A stretch of DNA of 64,000 bases from Lycium barbarum (taxonomy: Eukaryota; Streptophyta; Magnoliopsida; Solanales; Solanaceae). Shown here piece after piece: positions 1 through 10,371 of the stretch (positions are counted from its first letter, which is position 1; every line of letters begins with the position of its first letter). The stretch covers positions 111,772,480 through 111,836,479 of the forward strand of contig NC_083345.1 of assembly GCF_019175385.1 (NCBI RefSeq), written 5' to 3'. The notes below the pieces were generated by a model. The model was not told where the DNA came from. It did not search any database and was given only the letters and a program-made list of their open reading frames with translations. The position numbers and the translations under genes are program-made.

Positions 1-258
1 AGCAAAACCTTTTTATTTATACAGAATATCGATTCATTACTTAATTAGGATCCATTACCGACTAGGAATAGTTGCCGTATGTAGTGCTGGTGATTTACAA
101 AATCTAGCGGACAAATTCTTGATTAATTTTGAGTCCCCTATTATAATTATAAGTATACACTTTGATATTACTATTTTATTTCAATATGAAATTATTTTAT
201 TTACTTAAAGAAAGAACTAAACATTTATCTCCTTGCTGAAAAGAAGTCACAATAATAA

Positions 259-280
259 GGGGGGGGGGGGGGGGGGGGGG
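259..280. repeat. poly(G) homopolymer, 22 bases
   Basis: Uninterrupted run of 22 G residues in otherwise AT-rich DNA, followed by further G-rich sequence (aggac, aagggg). Its length may be affected by sequencing or assembly. The G-rich strand could form a G-quadruplex. No gene or LTR boundary is visible beside it. Confidence 0.9.
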
Positions 281-437
281 AGGACAATAAGGGGAAAAAA
301 AAAGGACTCCTAAAGTTAAAAGGTATGGGAAGAAAACCTAAATTTAGGGATAAAATTAAATGTATCAGTAAATATTAGGGAAAAGAGATTCCATGTGTGA
401 ATTCACGGTCAAAATAAAATTGTTTGACTCTCAAAAA

Positions 438-476
438 CCAAATTGTGCCACATAAATTGAGACAGAGGGAATATAT
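438..476. repeat. Stowaway-like MITE end fragment
   Basis: The string cacataaattgagacagagg matches the terminal inverted repeat of MITE-like elements ending at about 13872 and 35226. The opposite terminus is not clear upstream, so this is a remnant of one end. Confidence 0.45.
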
Positions 477-2133
477 TCAAACTTAACAAAATTAAAGTGC
501 ATCGAGTATATATATCTTTCAGATCTCTTCACTACTCTAGTTCATAATTTTATATAGGACTTCATATAGGCGTTGTTAATGCGAGACGAAAAATTCTGTA
601 GTATGTATATTCATAATGGTCATATTCCCAAATCTTTTCCCAGTTAAGAAAAAATGAAAAAAATTGAACAGAATTAGAATTAAGTTAGAGATGAAAGCAC
701 TAGAGACAAATATAGACAGAGATCTCCCACTGTTCTAGATGTTACATAGTAGCATTGTAGCAACAACAAATACCTCAGCATAAGTTCCAAGGAAGTTAAG
801 GTAGTAAACAGTCAAGAAAATCTCTTTTCCAACAAAAGGAAATTCCCACAGAAAATTTTCCGGAAATTTTGCAATCAGCAGAGAATTTTCACAGCAGTAT
901 TTCCGTATTCTTCTTTTATCTTGCCAAATTTGAATTGAGCTAAGCGTACTTGTGTTTTAACCATGGTTTAAGAGGCTATTTAGTTTAAACAATTGTTGGC
1001 CCTTAGATCTATAAGTGTCTAGATGTCAGCAGATGAGTAGTCTGCTAGTCTGCTGGACAAACTGGACAGTTCCTCTACTAGAGGGGCAACGTGTCCGAGT
1101 CTTCTAATGAAAGACAAATAATTCAATCAATATCATTGATCAGTAGGAATACATGCATAGGCTCATTTCACTAAAATGTGAATTCTTTAACATATAACAA
1201 ACACATTGATAATAAAATAAAATAAAAAACATTGATAATAAATGTTTGAAGTCATTGAATGTGTCTCACTACACAATCCTTTCGGCAGCTTCAGAATGGG
1301 AAAATTATTCCCAATATTTCAAAGTGCCTAGATGCAAAACTATTTTTTTTTCTTTGTTTTTCCTTTCTAGTAATACTTTCTCAAAAAAGAAATTATCTTA
1401 GAAATCTTTTAGACTCCTTTTATAAACTTATAAAATACTATTACGGAGGCGTATATTCCTTTCCAAGCCATATTTAGAATAAAGTCTTGTATCTATAGTT
1501 ATTCCCCAATCCAGAAGATTATGCGAACTCTCAATGAATTTTGAAATTAAACTATTAGGACCTCCTGCATAATTTAAATAAGGAAAACTTTAATAATTAA
1601 ACTTTTAGTTGATTTCAAAATCCTAAATATTAGGAAAATAGTTAAATTACTATTTTGTCTAGTGTGATTATATTTTTAAAGGGTAAAAAAGGCAAACGAT
1701 ATTTTACTACAGCCTTCGTGAAGCAGTAGATATTGAGAATTGAGATGCATACATGGAATTAATTTTGATTTTAAGACAGAATTTATGTGATTAAGAAAAC
1801 AATTTATCTCAAGAATTACCTCAAGAGAATTCTTGAAGTGCATATGCCTTCATATTGGGGGAAAATTTCTAATCATATAGATTCAGAAATAGTGCAAAAG
1901 AGGCAAAGAAAATACAAGAGGATGAATAATTGTAGCTGAAATAAAAAGGACGAGAAAATATGGAAGAAGTAATATCATCACTAATAACGTGTTGCATAAA
2001 ATCTCCATATAAGGATATTCTTCTATTATTAATTGCATGAAAAAGGTAAGAAATTTTAGGAAAGGTCATTAAACATAAGCGAGAAAAGGTACAATTTGTT
2101 AGCTGCATTAACGTACTATATATTTGTTTTATT

Positions 2134-2134
<1 letters not shown>

Positions 2135-2166
<32 letters not shown>
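2135..2166. repeat. (AT)n microsatellite
   Basis: About 32 bases of alternating A and T. Confidence 0.9.
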
Positions 2167-2169
<3 letters not shown>

Positions 2170-2444
2170 GATTCCTATTCAGATAGATACTCTTTAGAAG
2201 GAATAAAATAAATTAAGAATAGTTTAAATAAGGAAATATTTAATAAACGTAACTCTAATTGAATTTAAATTCTTACATATTAGAAAAATAATTGATATAT
2301 ATTATTAATATTTATGTATATTAATTTGTGGAAAAGAGTAAATGACTATTTTGTCTATTGTAGAATCTTTTAATGAACGGCAAAAAGTTCAATCAACATT
2401 TCAAAGACCCTTCGTGCTTTTAGTATAGTATAGATTATGTCCAC

Positions 2445-2665
2445 TAATGAAATCCAATGTATCTATGAGGCAAAAAGTGTTGAAGCGGATGGGTTGTTCC
2501 TCCCTTAACCAAATTCTCGGGTTCGAGCCATGAGTATGAAACAATCCTTGGTAGGGCGCACTTTTCCCTAATCGGTCCACGCAGCACAAATCCGGATTAG
2601 TCAGGCTCCAATGCCGGTACCGAACACTGGATTGGAAACCAAAAAAGAAAAGGTGACAAAGAAGA
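2445..2665 (+). mobile_element. tRNA-derived SINE
   Basis: A tRNA-like head contains a B-box-like ggttcgagcc at about 2520-2529. It is followed by a body (tccggattagtcaggctcc, then gccggtaccg) and an A-rich tail (aaaccaaaaaagaaaagg). This arrangement is that of Solanaceae SINEs. The A box is degenerate, and I could not fix the 5' end or a target-site duplication. The 89-codon minus-strand frame crossing it is an artefact of the repeat. Confidence 0.65.
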
Positions 2666-2876
2666 TCCAAAAAACCTAGTGGTTACAGTATATAGGGCAA
2701 TTGCAGTTGTATATGCTCTACTTTAATGATATTTGTCTTGGTTGTTTATAACAACGTTGAAGCTATTACCCACTCCGAATTTTAAAACGCATCTGCAATA
2801 TTAATTAACTAGGCCTTTTTTAAATAGTAAAGTTTGATATTCATTAATAAAGAGCTTATGAGTTAATTATTGCAAA

Positions 2877-3174
2877 TGTTGGAATTAAACCAAGATTACT
2901 AATCCAAAGTTGTTTAGGATTGATATTTGGTATTTATTTAATTCATATTTAGTTAGAATTTATTTGTCTAGTTCATATTGGAATGAGTTTTTTAGTCCTA
3001 GTCTATTTTGGTTTCTAGTATTATATTTTCATTGTAGTGAGATTCAAGAGTTTTGAGTTATTAAGTAAAGTCTCCTACCTTCTCTCTCTAGTTTGATAAA
3101 TTTCTTCTATATAGCCATTGTTGAGTTTTCCGCTTGTGCTTATATTATTCCTTTGAGTATTTTTATTTCCTTCA
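2877..3174 (+). repeat. 5' LTR, lacking its TATA region
   Basis: 298 bp, TG...CA ends. Compared with the 3' LTR it lacks exactly 22 bases at about 3024, including the tataaata box and the sequence just downstream. The driving LTR has therefore probably lost its core promoter. Confidence 0.9.
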
Positions 3175-3177
3175 AAT

Positions 3178-3189
3178 TGGCATCAGAGC
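3178..3189 (+). promoter_or_regulatory. Primer binding site (initiator Met tRNA)
   Basis: tggcatcagagc lies 3 bases after the LTR end. It differs at one base from the usual plant initiator-methionine site tggtatcagagc. Confidence 0.8.
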
Positions 3190-3262
3190 ATGTGAGAGAT
3201 TCGATCAAAGCTTGTGTGAGTTCCGTTCAAAGCCTTGTGCGAGATCCGACATATAAAGAAAT

Positions 3263-4837
3263 ATGAATATTCCATATTTACTAGATTGTCCCATTTTTGT
3301 GTTAGATGGCAAAAATAATTTTGAGAGTTGGTATCAACAGATGAAGAACTTTTTTAATGTTGTTGGACTGTGGTCCATTATTGATAAAGGATTCATGAAA
3401 ATCCCAGAAGGCACAACATTGACTGGTGAAGCAGCTACACAATTGGAGAAAGATATGCTATTGAATTATAAGGCGTTATATTACCTCAATAACAATGTCT
3501 AATTGCATGTATATAACAAATATTTGCATGCAAAATCAGTAAAAGATGCTTGGACAATTTTGGTGAAATCATATAGACGTGTTGCAGACGAGAAGAGAGA
3601 GAAACTTCAAGAGGTTTGGAGATAGTATGAGTTGGTCCAGATAAAACCAACAGAATCTGTCAAAGAATTTTTTGTAAGAATTACAGAAATTGTTAATGAT
3701 ATGAAAATCAATGGAGAAGTATTGGAAGAAGTTAAAGTTATTGAAAAGATATTGCGGTCTTTAAGATTAGAATTTCACATTAAGAAACAGTTATTGAGGC
3801 AACCCAGGATCTTAATACGTTGAGAGTTGATGATCTAGAAGATGAATTGGTGACATATGAGATGTCATTGAATCGGCAAACACAGATGATAGTGGATGAG
3901 GCATTGCAAACAAAGGATGAACCAAAAGATAAAGAAGAGTCATCGAATCTGGCAGAAAGAAATGAAGAAGGCCAAAATTCAGAAATTATGAAGAAAAGAA
4001 GATAAGGTAGAGGTAATTTTTGTTGTGGTATAGATGTCTTTGGTTGTAACGCAAAATCCAATAATATTCAAATTGATTTATCAATGATTTCTGGGATAGC
4101 TAAAAAGGATAATTCGATTGGGACTGATGCTCTTTTGGTAGAGGCTACTGGTGTTTTAAGTAATGAAATATGTAATAGACATGATTGGTCTATACAATGT
4201 GGGGCTATTGAAAAAGGAATAGAATTACCCGCCATCATCACAGAAGAAATTGTTTGAAGGTATTGAAGTTGAATCTAGTGATGAAAGAAGCAATAAAGCT
4301 CATCAAGAGCAAGTTTTTGATGATCTACCCAAAATTGAAGCAGAAATAATTAAGGGTCCAGATCCACAATTGATGTGCATGATTCTGGATATTGAAGACA
4401 CAATCAATTTTGAACCATTATCTGAGATTGTATAATTTGAGGAGCTTGAAGAAAAATCATTTGTTGATGATACTGCTCTACCATCTATTGAAAGGTCAAC
4501 TAGAGTCGGATGAGCACACAAGACCAAGTACAAAACAAGTGAAGAAGCAGATGATTTTAAATCAAGACGAGTTATTGAAGGATACAAAAAGAAGAACAAA
4601 TATGCTCATGATATTTTGAAGATGGAGAAAGCCAAATTAACTTTGAATCTTGTTGAAGAGAAACTGAAGCTGACTAAAGATGGCACTCGCAAGTTTGTTA
4701 ATGCTACGTACTTCAGGAAATTGTTCGAGAGTTTGAGGTGGTTGACTTCTACAAGATATGATATTGTTAATGGCACGCTCAAGGTTGAAGATCTTGGTTT
4801 AAGGGAGGCTATGTTGGAATTAAACCAAGATTACTAA
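3263..4837 (+). pseudogene. Degenerate copia gag (UBN2-type)
   Basis: The first segment (3263-3502) begins MNIPYLLDCP and has the W-Y-Q-Q-M-K...GLW pattern at the start of plant copia gag (UBN2/DUF4219 type). The same frame continues through stops at 3500 and about 3623 into 3632-3823 (VKEFFVRITEIVNDM). A frame change then leads to 3820-4005 (TLRVDDLEDEL), the typical end of the UBN2 domain. Downstream pieces (4250-4435, 4616-4837) are acidic or charged and match nothing I know. There is no zinc knuckle. At least two stops and one frameshift make it non-functional. The 4060-4800 stretch could be unrelated captured sequence. Confidence 0.75.
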
Positions 4838-5131
4838 TCCAAAGTTGTTTAGGATTGATATTTGGTATTTATTTAATTCATATTTAGTTAGGATTTATTT
4901 GTCTAGTTCATATTGGAATGAGTTTTCTAGTCCTAATATATTTTGGTTTCTAGTATTATAAATAGGGATGCTATGTCACAAATTTTCATTGTAGTGAGAT
5001 TCAAGAGTCTTGAGTTATTAAGTAAAGTCTTCTACCTTCTCTCTCTAGTTTGATAAATTTCTTCTATATAGCTATTGTTGAGTATTCCGCTTGTTCTTAT
5101 ATTATTCCTTTGAGTATTTTTATTTCCTTCA
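4812..5131 (+). repeat. 3' LTR with intact TATA region
   Basis: 320 bp. It retains tattataaataggg (about 4956-4970), a TATA box absent from the 5' copy. The TSD gcaaa follows directly. Confidence 0.9.
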
Positions 5132-5227
5132 GCAAATGATATAAATTTATCTAAACTCTTATTTATGGTTGTTATCCTATAAGAGATTCCTTTTGACAAT
5201 ATATTTATGCACTTGCTTGCATATACG

Positions 5228-5407
5228 CAGAGGCAGAGCTAACCCTTCGGGCATGAGTTCAGTCGAATCCAGTAGCTTTGGTCTGAATCATATATATTTG
5301 TATTATATTTTTTTTCTAAATATCTACAAATTATTAATTTAGAACCCAATAACTTTGAAGAATCAGAACCCCGAACCCACAAGCTTCAAATCCTGGCTCC
5401 GCCTCTG
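5228..5407. mobile_element. hAT-type MITE, cagaggc...gcctctg family
   Basis: About 180 bp with inverted ends cagaggcagagc / gctccgcctctg. The flanking octamers catatacg and catatgct match at 6 of 8 positions, as expected for an old 8-bp hAT duplication. Non-coding. Related copies lie at 8709/13336, 12277-12474, 34362-34539 and 56605-57290, with fragments near 49567, 51645 and 53083. Confidence 0.7.
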
Positions 5408-5562
5408 CATATGCTTGTGCAATTTTTTTTTCCGTGGTTTTTTTTTTTAATATATATATAAACTAAAAAGCTCCCCATGCTGGCTTGCCGTAACAAAGTA
5501 TCAGACTTTTAATACATTTGGCCACTCTGCCAATACATCTGCCAGCCAATACATAAAAACTA

Positions 5563-6531
5563 GGGAAAAGGGTCAAATATACCCCTGTACTATCAAAAAA
5601 GGGTTAAATATACCCTTCCCGTTATACACTTATACTTTGGGTTCAAATATATCCCTCTGTTATACTTTGGGTCCAAATATACCCCTCCTCCGTTAAAATT
5701 GTTCATAGTGGACATGAGATATGATGTGGCACTGACAACTCGGTGAGGTGCACACCACATGACATGCCACCACACCACCCCAACCCATTTACCGTTCCTT
5801 TCCCCTTCTTCTTCCACTACTACCATCTCCTCCCCTCCACATGTTTGCCACCATTAGCACCATTGGGTTTCTAAGGGAAACTTATCATATCACTTGAACT
5901 GCAGATGTCAATTCCGTTGACAATCTTTTTGTATTTTGCTTTGGTGACAGAGAGCTTTACAAAAGATAAAAAAAAAAAGAAATAAAAGAGGATTAGTCCA
6001 AAACTTCAAATTCACCTACCAAATAAAATAAAAATTAAAGAAACAAGAGAAGTATAAGGAAGAATTCCAGCGCTATTTGCCCAAATGATATATGCATTAT
6101 CAATGGGGTATCATAAAATTGTGGTCTAGAATTCTGTACCTTACTGGATCATTATTAATCTCCCATTGGAAAAAGGTTATAAAAGATTTGCAGGTGCAGT
6201 GGTTAAAATTTGTGCTAAACAATTGAAAAAAAAAGGTCCCCTAAGTTGAAACTAAAATAAGGAGTTTTTTTTGGTAAAATGGTGGCAACGGTTGTGGAGG
6301 GGAAGAGATGATAGTGGTGGAAGAAGAAGGGAAGAGAGGGGTAAATGGATTAGGGTGGTGAAGTGACATTTCATGTAGTGTCCACCTCACCGAGTTGTCA
6401 ATGTCACGTTATATCTCATGTCCATCATAGACAATTTTAACTGAGGAGGCGTATATTTGGACCCAAAGTATAACAGAGGGGTATACTTAACCCTTTTCTG
6501 ATAGTGCAGTGGTATATTTGACCCTTTTCCG
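5563..6531. mobile_element. Mutator-type foldback element, TIRs of about 260-300 bp
   Basis: Terminal sequence gggaaaagggtcaaatatac and its inverted counterpart at the right end (gtatatttgacccttttccg) begin long imperfect inverted arms. The left arm spans about 5563-5857 and the right arm about 6271-6531. Perfect 9-bp duplications taaaaacta lie at 5554-5562 and 6532-6540, a length typical of Mutator-like elements. The roughly 410-bp loop has no transposase. The 77-codon minus-strand frame at 5593-5826 lies inside the left arm and is not a gene. Confidence 0.85.
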
Positions 6532-6540
6532 TAAAAACTA

Positions 6541-7199
6541 TACATTAATTATATATAAGTTATGTGTATTAATACAAAATATCTATATTATCATTAATAT
6601 ACAAAAATATACATTTACGGACAATTATTTTGATGGGCAGGCATTATAATGCAATAATTTTCTAGTATTATATTCGATCTATAGTAATTAAGCTTGTTTT
6701 AGGGTATACCCCTCATTTTCTCATTATATTGCACAAAGAAGCAATTTTTATTGTTTTGCATATAAAGAGCACGCAATTAGAAATCTTCAAAATCATTGAT
6801 GTATTACAACTTTAAAAATCATGTAAGATAAGCTAAAAGTATAATCATGGAGTTATATTGCAAAATTCCAATAATTTACCCACCCAAAAGTCGATGGAAT
6901 CTTGAGTCTCTATCATAATCTCAAAGAGTACATATAATTGGTAGAAATTTGAAATGACAATATTGTTTGGAAGTCCTTTTTGAAGCTCTAACGAACTTTC
7001 ACATTGTCAATAAGAAACCACTAGTATAATAGATTTCTTCTAACCAAGATAATGATTACCAAATCCATAAGGAAATAGTCTCTCAAACTACAAGCCGCCT
7101 ACTAATCGGTTGAATTTAGGCATTTGATAAGATAAAAATCCATATATAAATTAAGTTGTTATTTAATTTTAAAGATTAACATTTCTATATTTTATTTGC
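6541..7199. other. AT-rich spacer, nothing recognised
   Basis: No coding frame, terminal repeat or known motif could be supported in this stretch. Confidence 0.5.
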
Positions 7200-8610
7200 A
7201 GGAAATATCATAATTTAATAAATAAATCAAGAGAGCAAAATGAAGAAGAAGATCCAAAAAAGGAAAAGCAAAAGAAAGAAAAAGGAAGTGCTGCAAAGAT
7301 GAAAACAATTGTGCAAATTTTCCTTAATGTGGGACCCATCAAAATTGAAACTAAGAAAGCTAAAGGAAGAGGAAGACAAACCTTATTCTCAATAAAAGAA
7401 AGGGAGCAGCAATGTATACTTACAAATTGGAAAAAAAACGTTCGTGAACACACCAATTTCTTAAATCAACACCCTATTGTTGATTGGCTAAATTGGAAGA
7501 AATATATTGCAAAAAGCTTGTGTGCACACGGGAAGATTTTGCTGAAGAAGGAAACTCTATAAATATCAACATTTGAAGCTGCTTAGAGGGACAGAAAAAC
7601 ATAGAGGAAGCAAAATAAGACTTTGTTTCCATTTGAGAGCCTTTTCCTTATAACTTCTTTGGTTATTTAATTTTAGGAAATTATTCTAGTTCCTACTTTT
7701 AATTAAATAGCGGAATTATTTTTCTTGAATATTTCTTCTATTTTCTTATTAATGGATAAGAATATTTCAATTAGTTGTATTAACTCCAATATGAAGTAAC
7801 TTTCTTGTGTTGGGAGAATGACGGATCTTGATATTTCTATATAATAATAGATAATATTATTCCTCAATTTCACATGTTTGAGCGGAAGCTTTCTATTTAA
7901 CTTTTATATGCTTTACAGTTAGATGTTATTTTATTTATTAACGTTTATCTAATTTATACTACCAATTAATTTGTTACTAATTCTGTAATCGAGAGAGGCG
8001 GAAGAAGTAACATAGTTAATTGTCGTATTGATAGATGTTAATATTTATTTAGTGACATCTATCTCTTTTATGTTATAATTAATATTATACTTATTTGTAA
8101 TCGAGAGAGGCGGATAGTGTATTAATTAGTTGTAGCAAGTAAGATAACCGAAATGGAGTTACTATAAAGAACATGTTTCAGTTCAAGCATATATTTCTGG
8201 TGCTTTAATATTACTATTTTGATAATTAATTTGTATAACCTAGAGGAGTGCGATTAATTCTTCAACTTAAGTAATAATATATAAATGTAATCGTGAGAGA
8301 CATTTATACATTTATGAGAAATAGAAATTGAAGATTAAAGAATTTACTTTATAATAGAAATATCAAGTGAAGTCAGGATCCCAACACCTTTTATTATATT
8401 TGTGAAAAATTAAAATATTTCTCCATTGCTTTATTTACGCATTTTTAGTTAATTAACTCACCAATCAACTCTCTTTTGATATTCTCAAATAGTAATTAAA
8501 ATAAGAAACGTCTCTAAAATAGACAAACCAATCTCTATGGGTTCGACATCTTTCTGTACTATAATCTGACAGAGTACGAGTTAAAATTTCATATAAGCTA
8601 GACACTCGTC
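7200..8610 (+). repeat. Probable old gypsy-type LTR fragment
   Basis: A TATA-like ctataaatatcaac lies at about 7557. Downstream are repeated taatcgagagaggcgga motifs (about 7987 and 8098) and a more diverged one near 8287. The end has a phrase typical of long plant gypsy LTRs (gggttcgacatcttt ... gacagagtacgagtt, about 8538-8582). No partner LTR or duplication is visible, so this may be a solo or truncated LTR. The 87-codon frame 7299-7562 sits in the presumed U3 region, has no domain and is not called. Confidence 0.4.
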
Positions 8611-8708
8611 AGCATTAAACATATATAATTCATAGAACGGATAAATTTAATATGAACACAGTGATTATTCCTCGTGTGGGATAAACTTTGCAATATTGGG
8701 TTGATAGC

Positions 8709-8788
8709 CAGTGGCGGAAACGGAGTTTTCACCTAAGGGTTCAAAAATATGACGAAATAAATAAAATAAGAAGTCAAGGGGATTCAAT
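8709..8788. mobile_element. Left half of MITE split by the LINE
   Basis: Begins cagtggcgg, continues with ttttcacctaagggttcaaa and stops at ggggattcaatac, where LINE sequence begins. The continuation (tctattatatatacataaaa ... gctccgcccctg) is found 4.4 kb away at 13228-13336. The two halves together have the layout of a common Solanaceae MITE. Confidence 0.65.
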
Positions 8789-9182
8789 ACGACAATGGAA
8801 ACCTGGGATGGAGCTCACAAAAGAGGCAATGGGAAAGATTCCGGTATGGGTCCAACTAATTGGGCTGGATATCACATATTGGGGGCCCAAAGCATTGACG
8901 AAGATAGCTGGTATGATTGGGAAATCAATTCGTACTGATAGTGCCACAACAATGAAGGAGAGGCTTACGTATGCTGGAGTATTGATTGAAGTTGCAATTA
9001 ACCAAACATATCCTACCACTGTGACCTTTGAAAATGAAAATGGATGCTTGATGGAGCAGGAAGTATTCAATGAATGGAAACCTGTATTATGTCCAAATTG
9101 TAAAAATTATGGGCATGAACTAACAGAATGTAGAAAAAACATGAAGGAGGAAGAGATTAGAAAGGGCAAGATGAAGGATTAG
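8789..9182 (+). pseudogene. LINE ORF1 fragment (DUF4283/zinc knuckle)
   Basis: In the frame of 8688-9182, residues from about 35 match plant LINE ORF1: KIPVWVQLIGLDITYW, then GKSIRTDS, then a knuckle CPNCKNYGHELTEC at the C-terminus (CX2CX4HX4C). ORF1 normally binds the LINE RNA. The N-terminal part of the domain is absent. The first roughly 34 residues of that open frame derive from the neighbouring MITE, not from ORF1. Confidence 0.75.
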
Positions 9183-9521
9183 GAAACACAAATAAATAAT
9201 CAGAGAGGAGACAAAAGACAGAATACTCAAACTGAAAAAAATGAAGCAGGACAACAAGGATAACCAAAATATGTTAACCAAAAGTACACGAGATACACAA
9301 ATAGAAATTATAGTGGGGGAGTGAAAACTGATAACATGTTTGGTGCTCTGGTGGAAGTAGCAACAAGTGATACTTTAATAGCTGAGCTGGATGGAAAAAA
9401 TAAGGAATCAAATATGCAAGATACAAGATGCAACACTAGTAACATACCAAATTCTTCTAACCCTATGGAGGAACAAGGTGGAGGTGGTCCAACAAGTGCG
9501 AAAGGGGGTACACCCCTGCCC

Positions 9522-10256
9522 TATGGATAAAGTAGGATTCTGGAATACAAGGGGACTAAACAATCCAACTAAGCAAAAGAAAATGCAAATTTTCCTGCAT
9601 AAATGCCAAAGTGGGATTGTTTGGTCTCTTGGAGACAAAGATTAAGAGGGCAAAGGTTCAAAAAGCCTCTCTTAATCTCTGTCAGGGATGGTAATTTAGT
9701 ACTAACTTAAGTCAACACATAGGTAGAAGAATTCAGTTATTATGGAAACCAAATATATTTGAGGTGGATATCAAGGAAGCAAGTGATACATTGTGATGTA
9801 GTACATAGGGGAACAATGAGTAAATTACGTATTACTATGATGTATGCTTTTAATGATATAACACTGAGAAGGGGATTATGGAAGGATATATTAAGAATAA
9901 AGGGAAAAAAACAAGGTCCATGGGCAGTCATGGGTGACTTCAACTGTGCCCTACATAGAGAGGAAAGAATTGGAAGCCCAGTTACACTGTCTGAAATCAG
10001 TGAGTTCAGACAATGTAATGAGGATTGTGAGCTGATAGAATTGAAGTCATCTGGGGCTTTTTTAACTTGGTGTAATAAGCAAAGTGGTGAGTATAGGGTC
10101 TATAGCAGAATTGATAGAGTTACGGTCAATAATGATTGGATGACAATGCTGCCAATATCAGAAGTGAATTACATGAACCCTGGTTTCTATGACCACTCAC
10201 CTGGCATTATACAATATGAAGGGGGACAAAAACAACAGTATATGTTCAAATATTAA
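9522..10256 (+). pseudogene. LINE ORF2 endonuclease domain, broken
   Basis: Starts MDKVGFWNTRGLNNP, the typical plant LINE ORF2 opening, and breaks by a stop near 9643. The domain resumes in another frame at 9759-10256 with WAVMGDFNCALHREER, SGAFLTWCN, RIDRV and FYDHSPG. These are the GDFN, TW and DHSP blocks of APE-type endonucleases, which nick target DNA to start reverse transcription. At least one stop and one frameshift make it inactive. Confidence 0.8.
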
Positions 10257-10371
10257 AATATATGTAGCCTAGTACCTGAGTATAAAGAGAAGGTTAAAGA
10301 AGGACGGAAAATTGACAGAAGAGGCACCAAAATGTATGAATTAGTTGGGAAATTGAATAAGGTCAAAGGGG

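Larger units (their letters stand above)
1..2454. other. AT-rich intergenic DNA, no gene seen
   Basis: No reading frame here has a recognisable domain or plant-like exon structure. The longest frames (about 60-80 codons near 1259-1477 and 1869-2108) are low-complexity and look like chance. Two diverged stretches, around 1560-1720 and 2215-2400, share a theme (runs like ttaggaaaatag, then a tract ending near cttcgtg). A related theme recurs near 47990-48090, so this is probably an old dispersed repeat. Confidence 0.6.
2877..5131 (+). mobile_element. Non-autonomous copia-type LTR retrotransposon, with TSD
   Basis: A 2,255-bp element with two LTRs, both starting TGTTGG and ending TTCA, and flanked by perfect 5-bp duplications gcaaa (2872-2876 and 5132-5136). 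A primer binding site follows the 5' LTR and a short purine tract (aagggagg, 4801-4808) precedes the 3' LTR. The interior encodes only gag-like sequence. No protease, integrase, reverse transcriptase or RNase H is visible, so mobility would have to come from another element. By direct reading the LTRs differ at 9 of 298 aligned positions plus one 22-bp indel, so the insertion is not very recent. Confidence 0.9.

Noticed and set aside
2401..2670. 89-codon minus-strand frame
   Set aside because: It lies across the SINE in antisense and its peptide has no support.
5593..5826. 77-codon minus-strand frame
   Set aside because: Entirely within the inverted arm of the foldback element.
7299..7562. 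87-codon lysine-rich frame
   Set aside because: Probably the U3 part of an old LTR. Low complexity and no domain.
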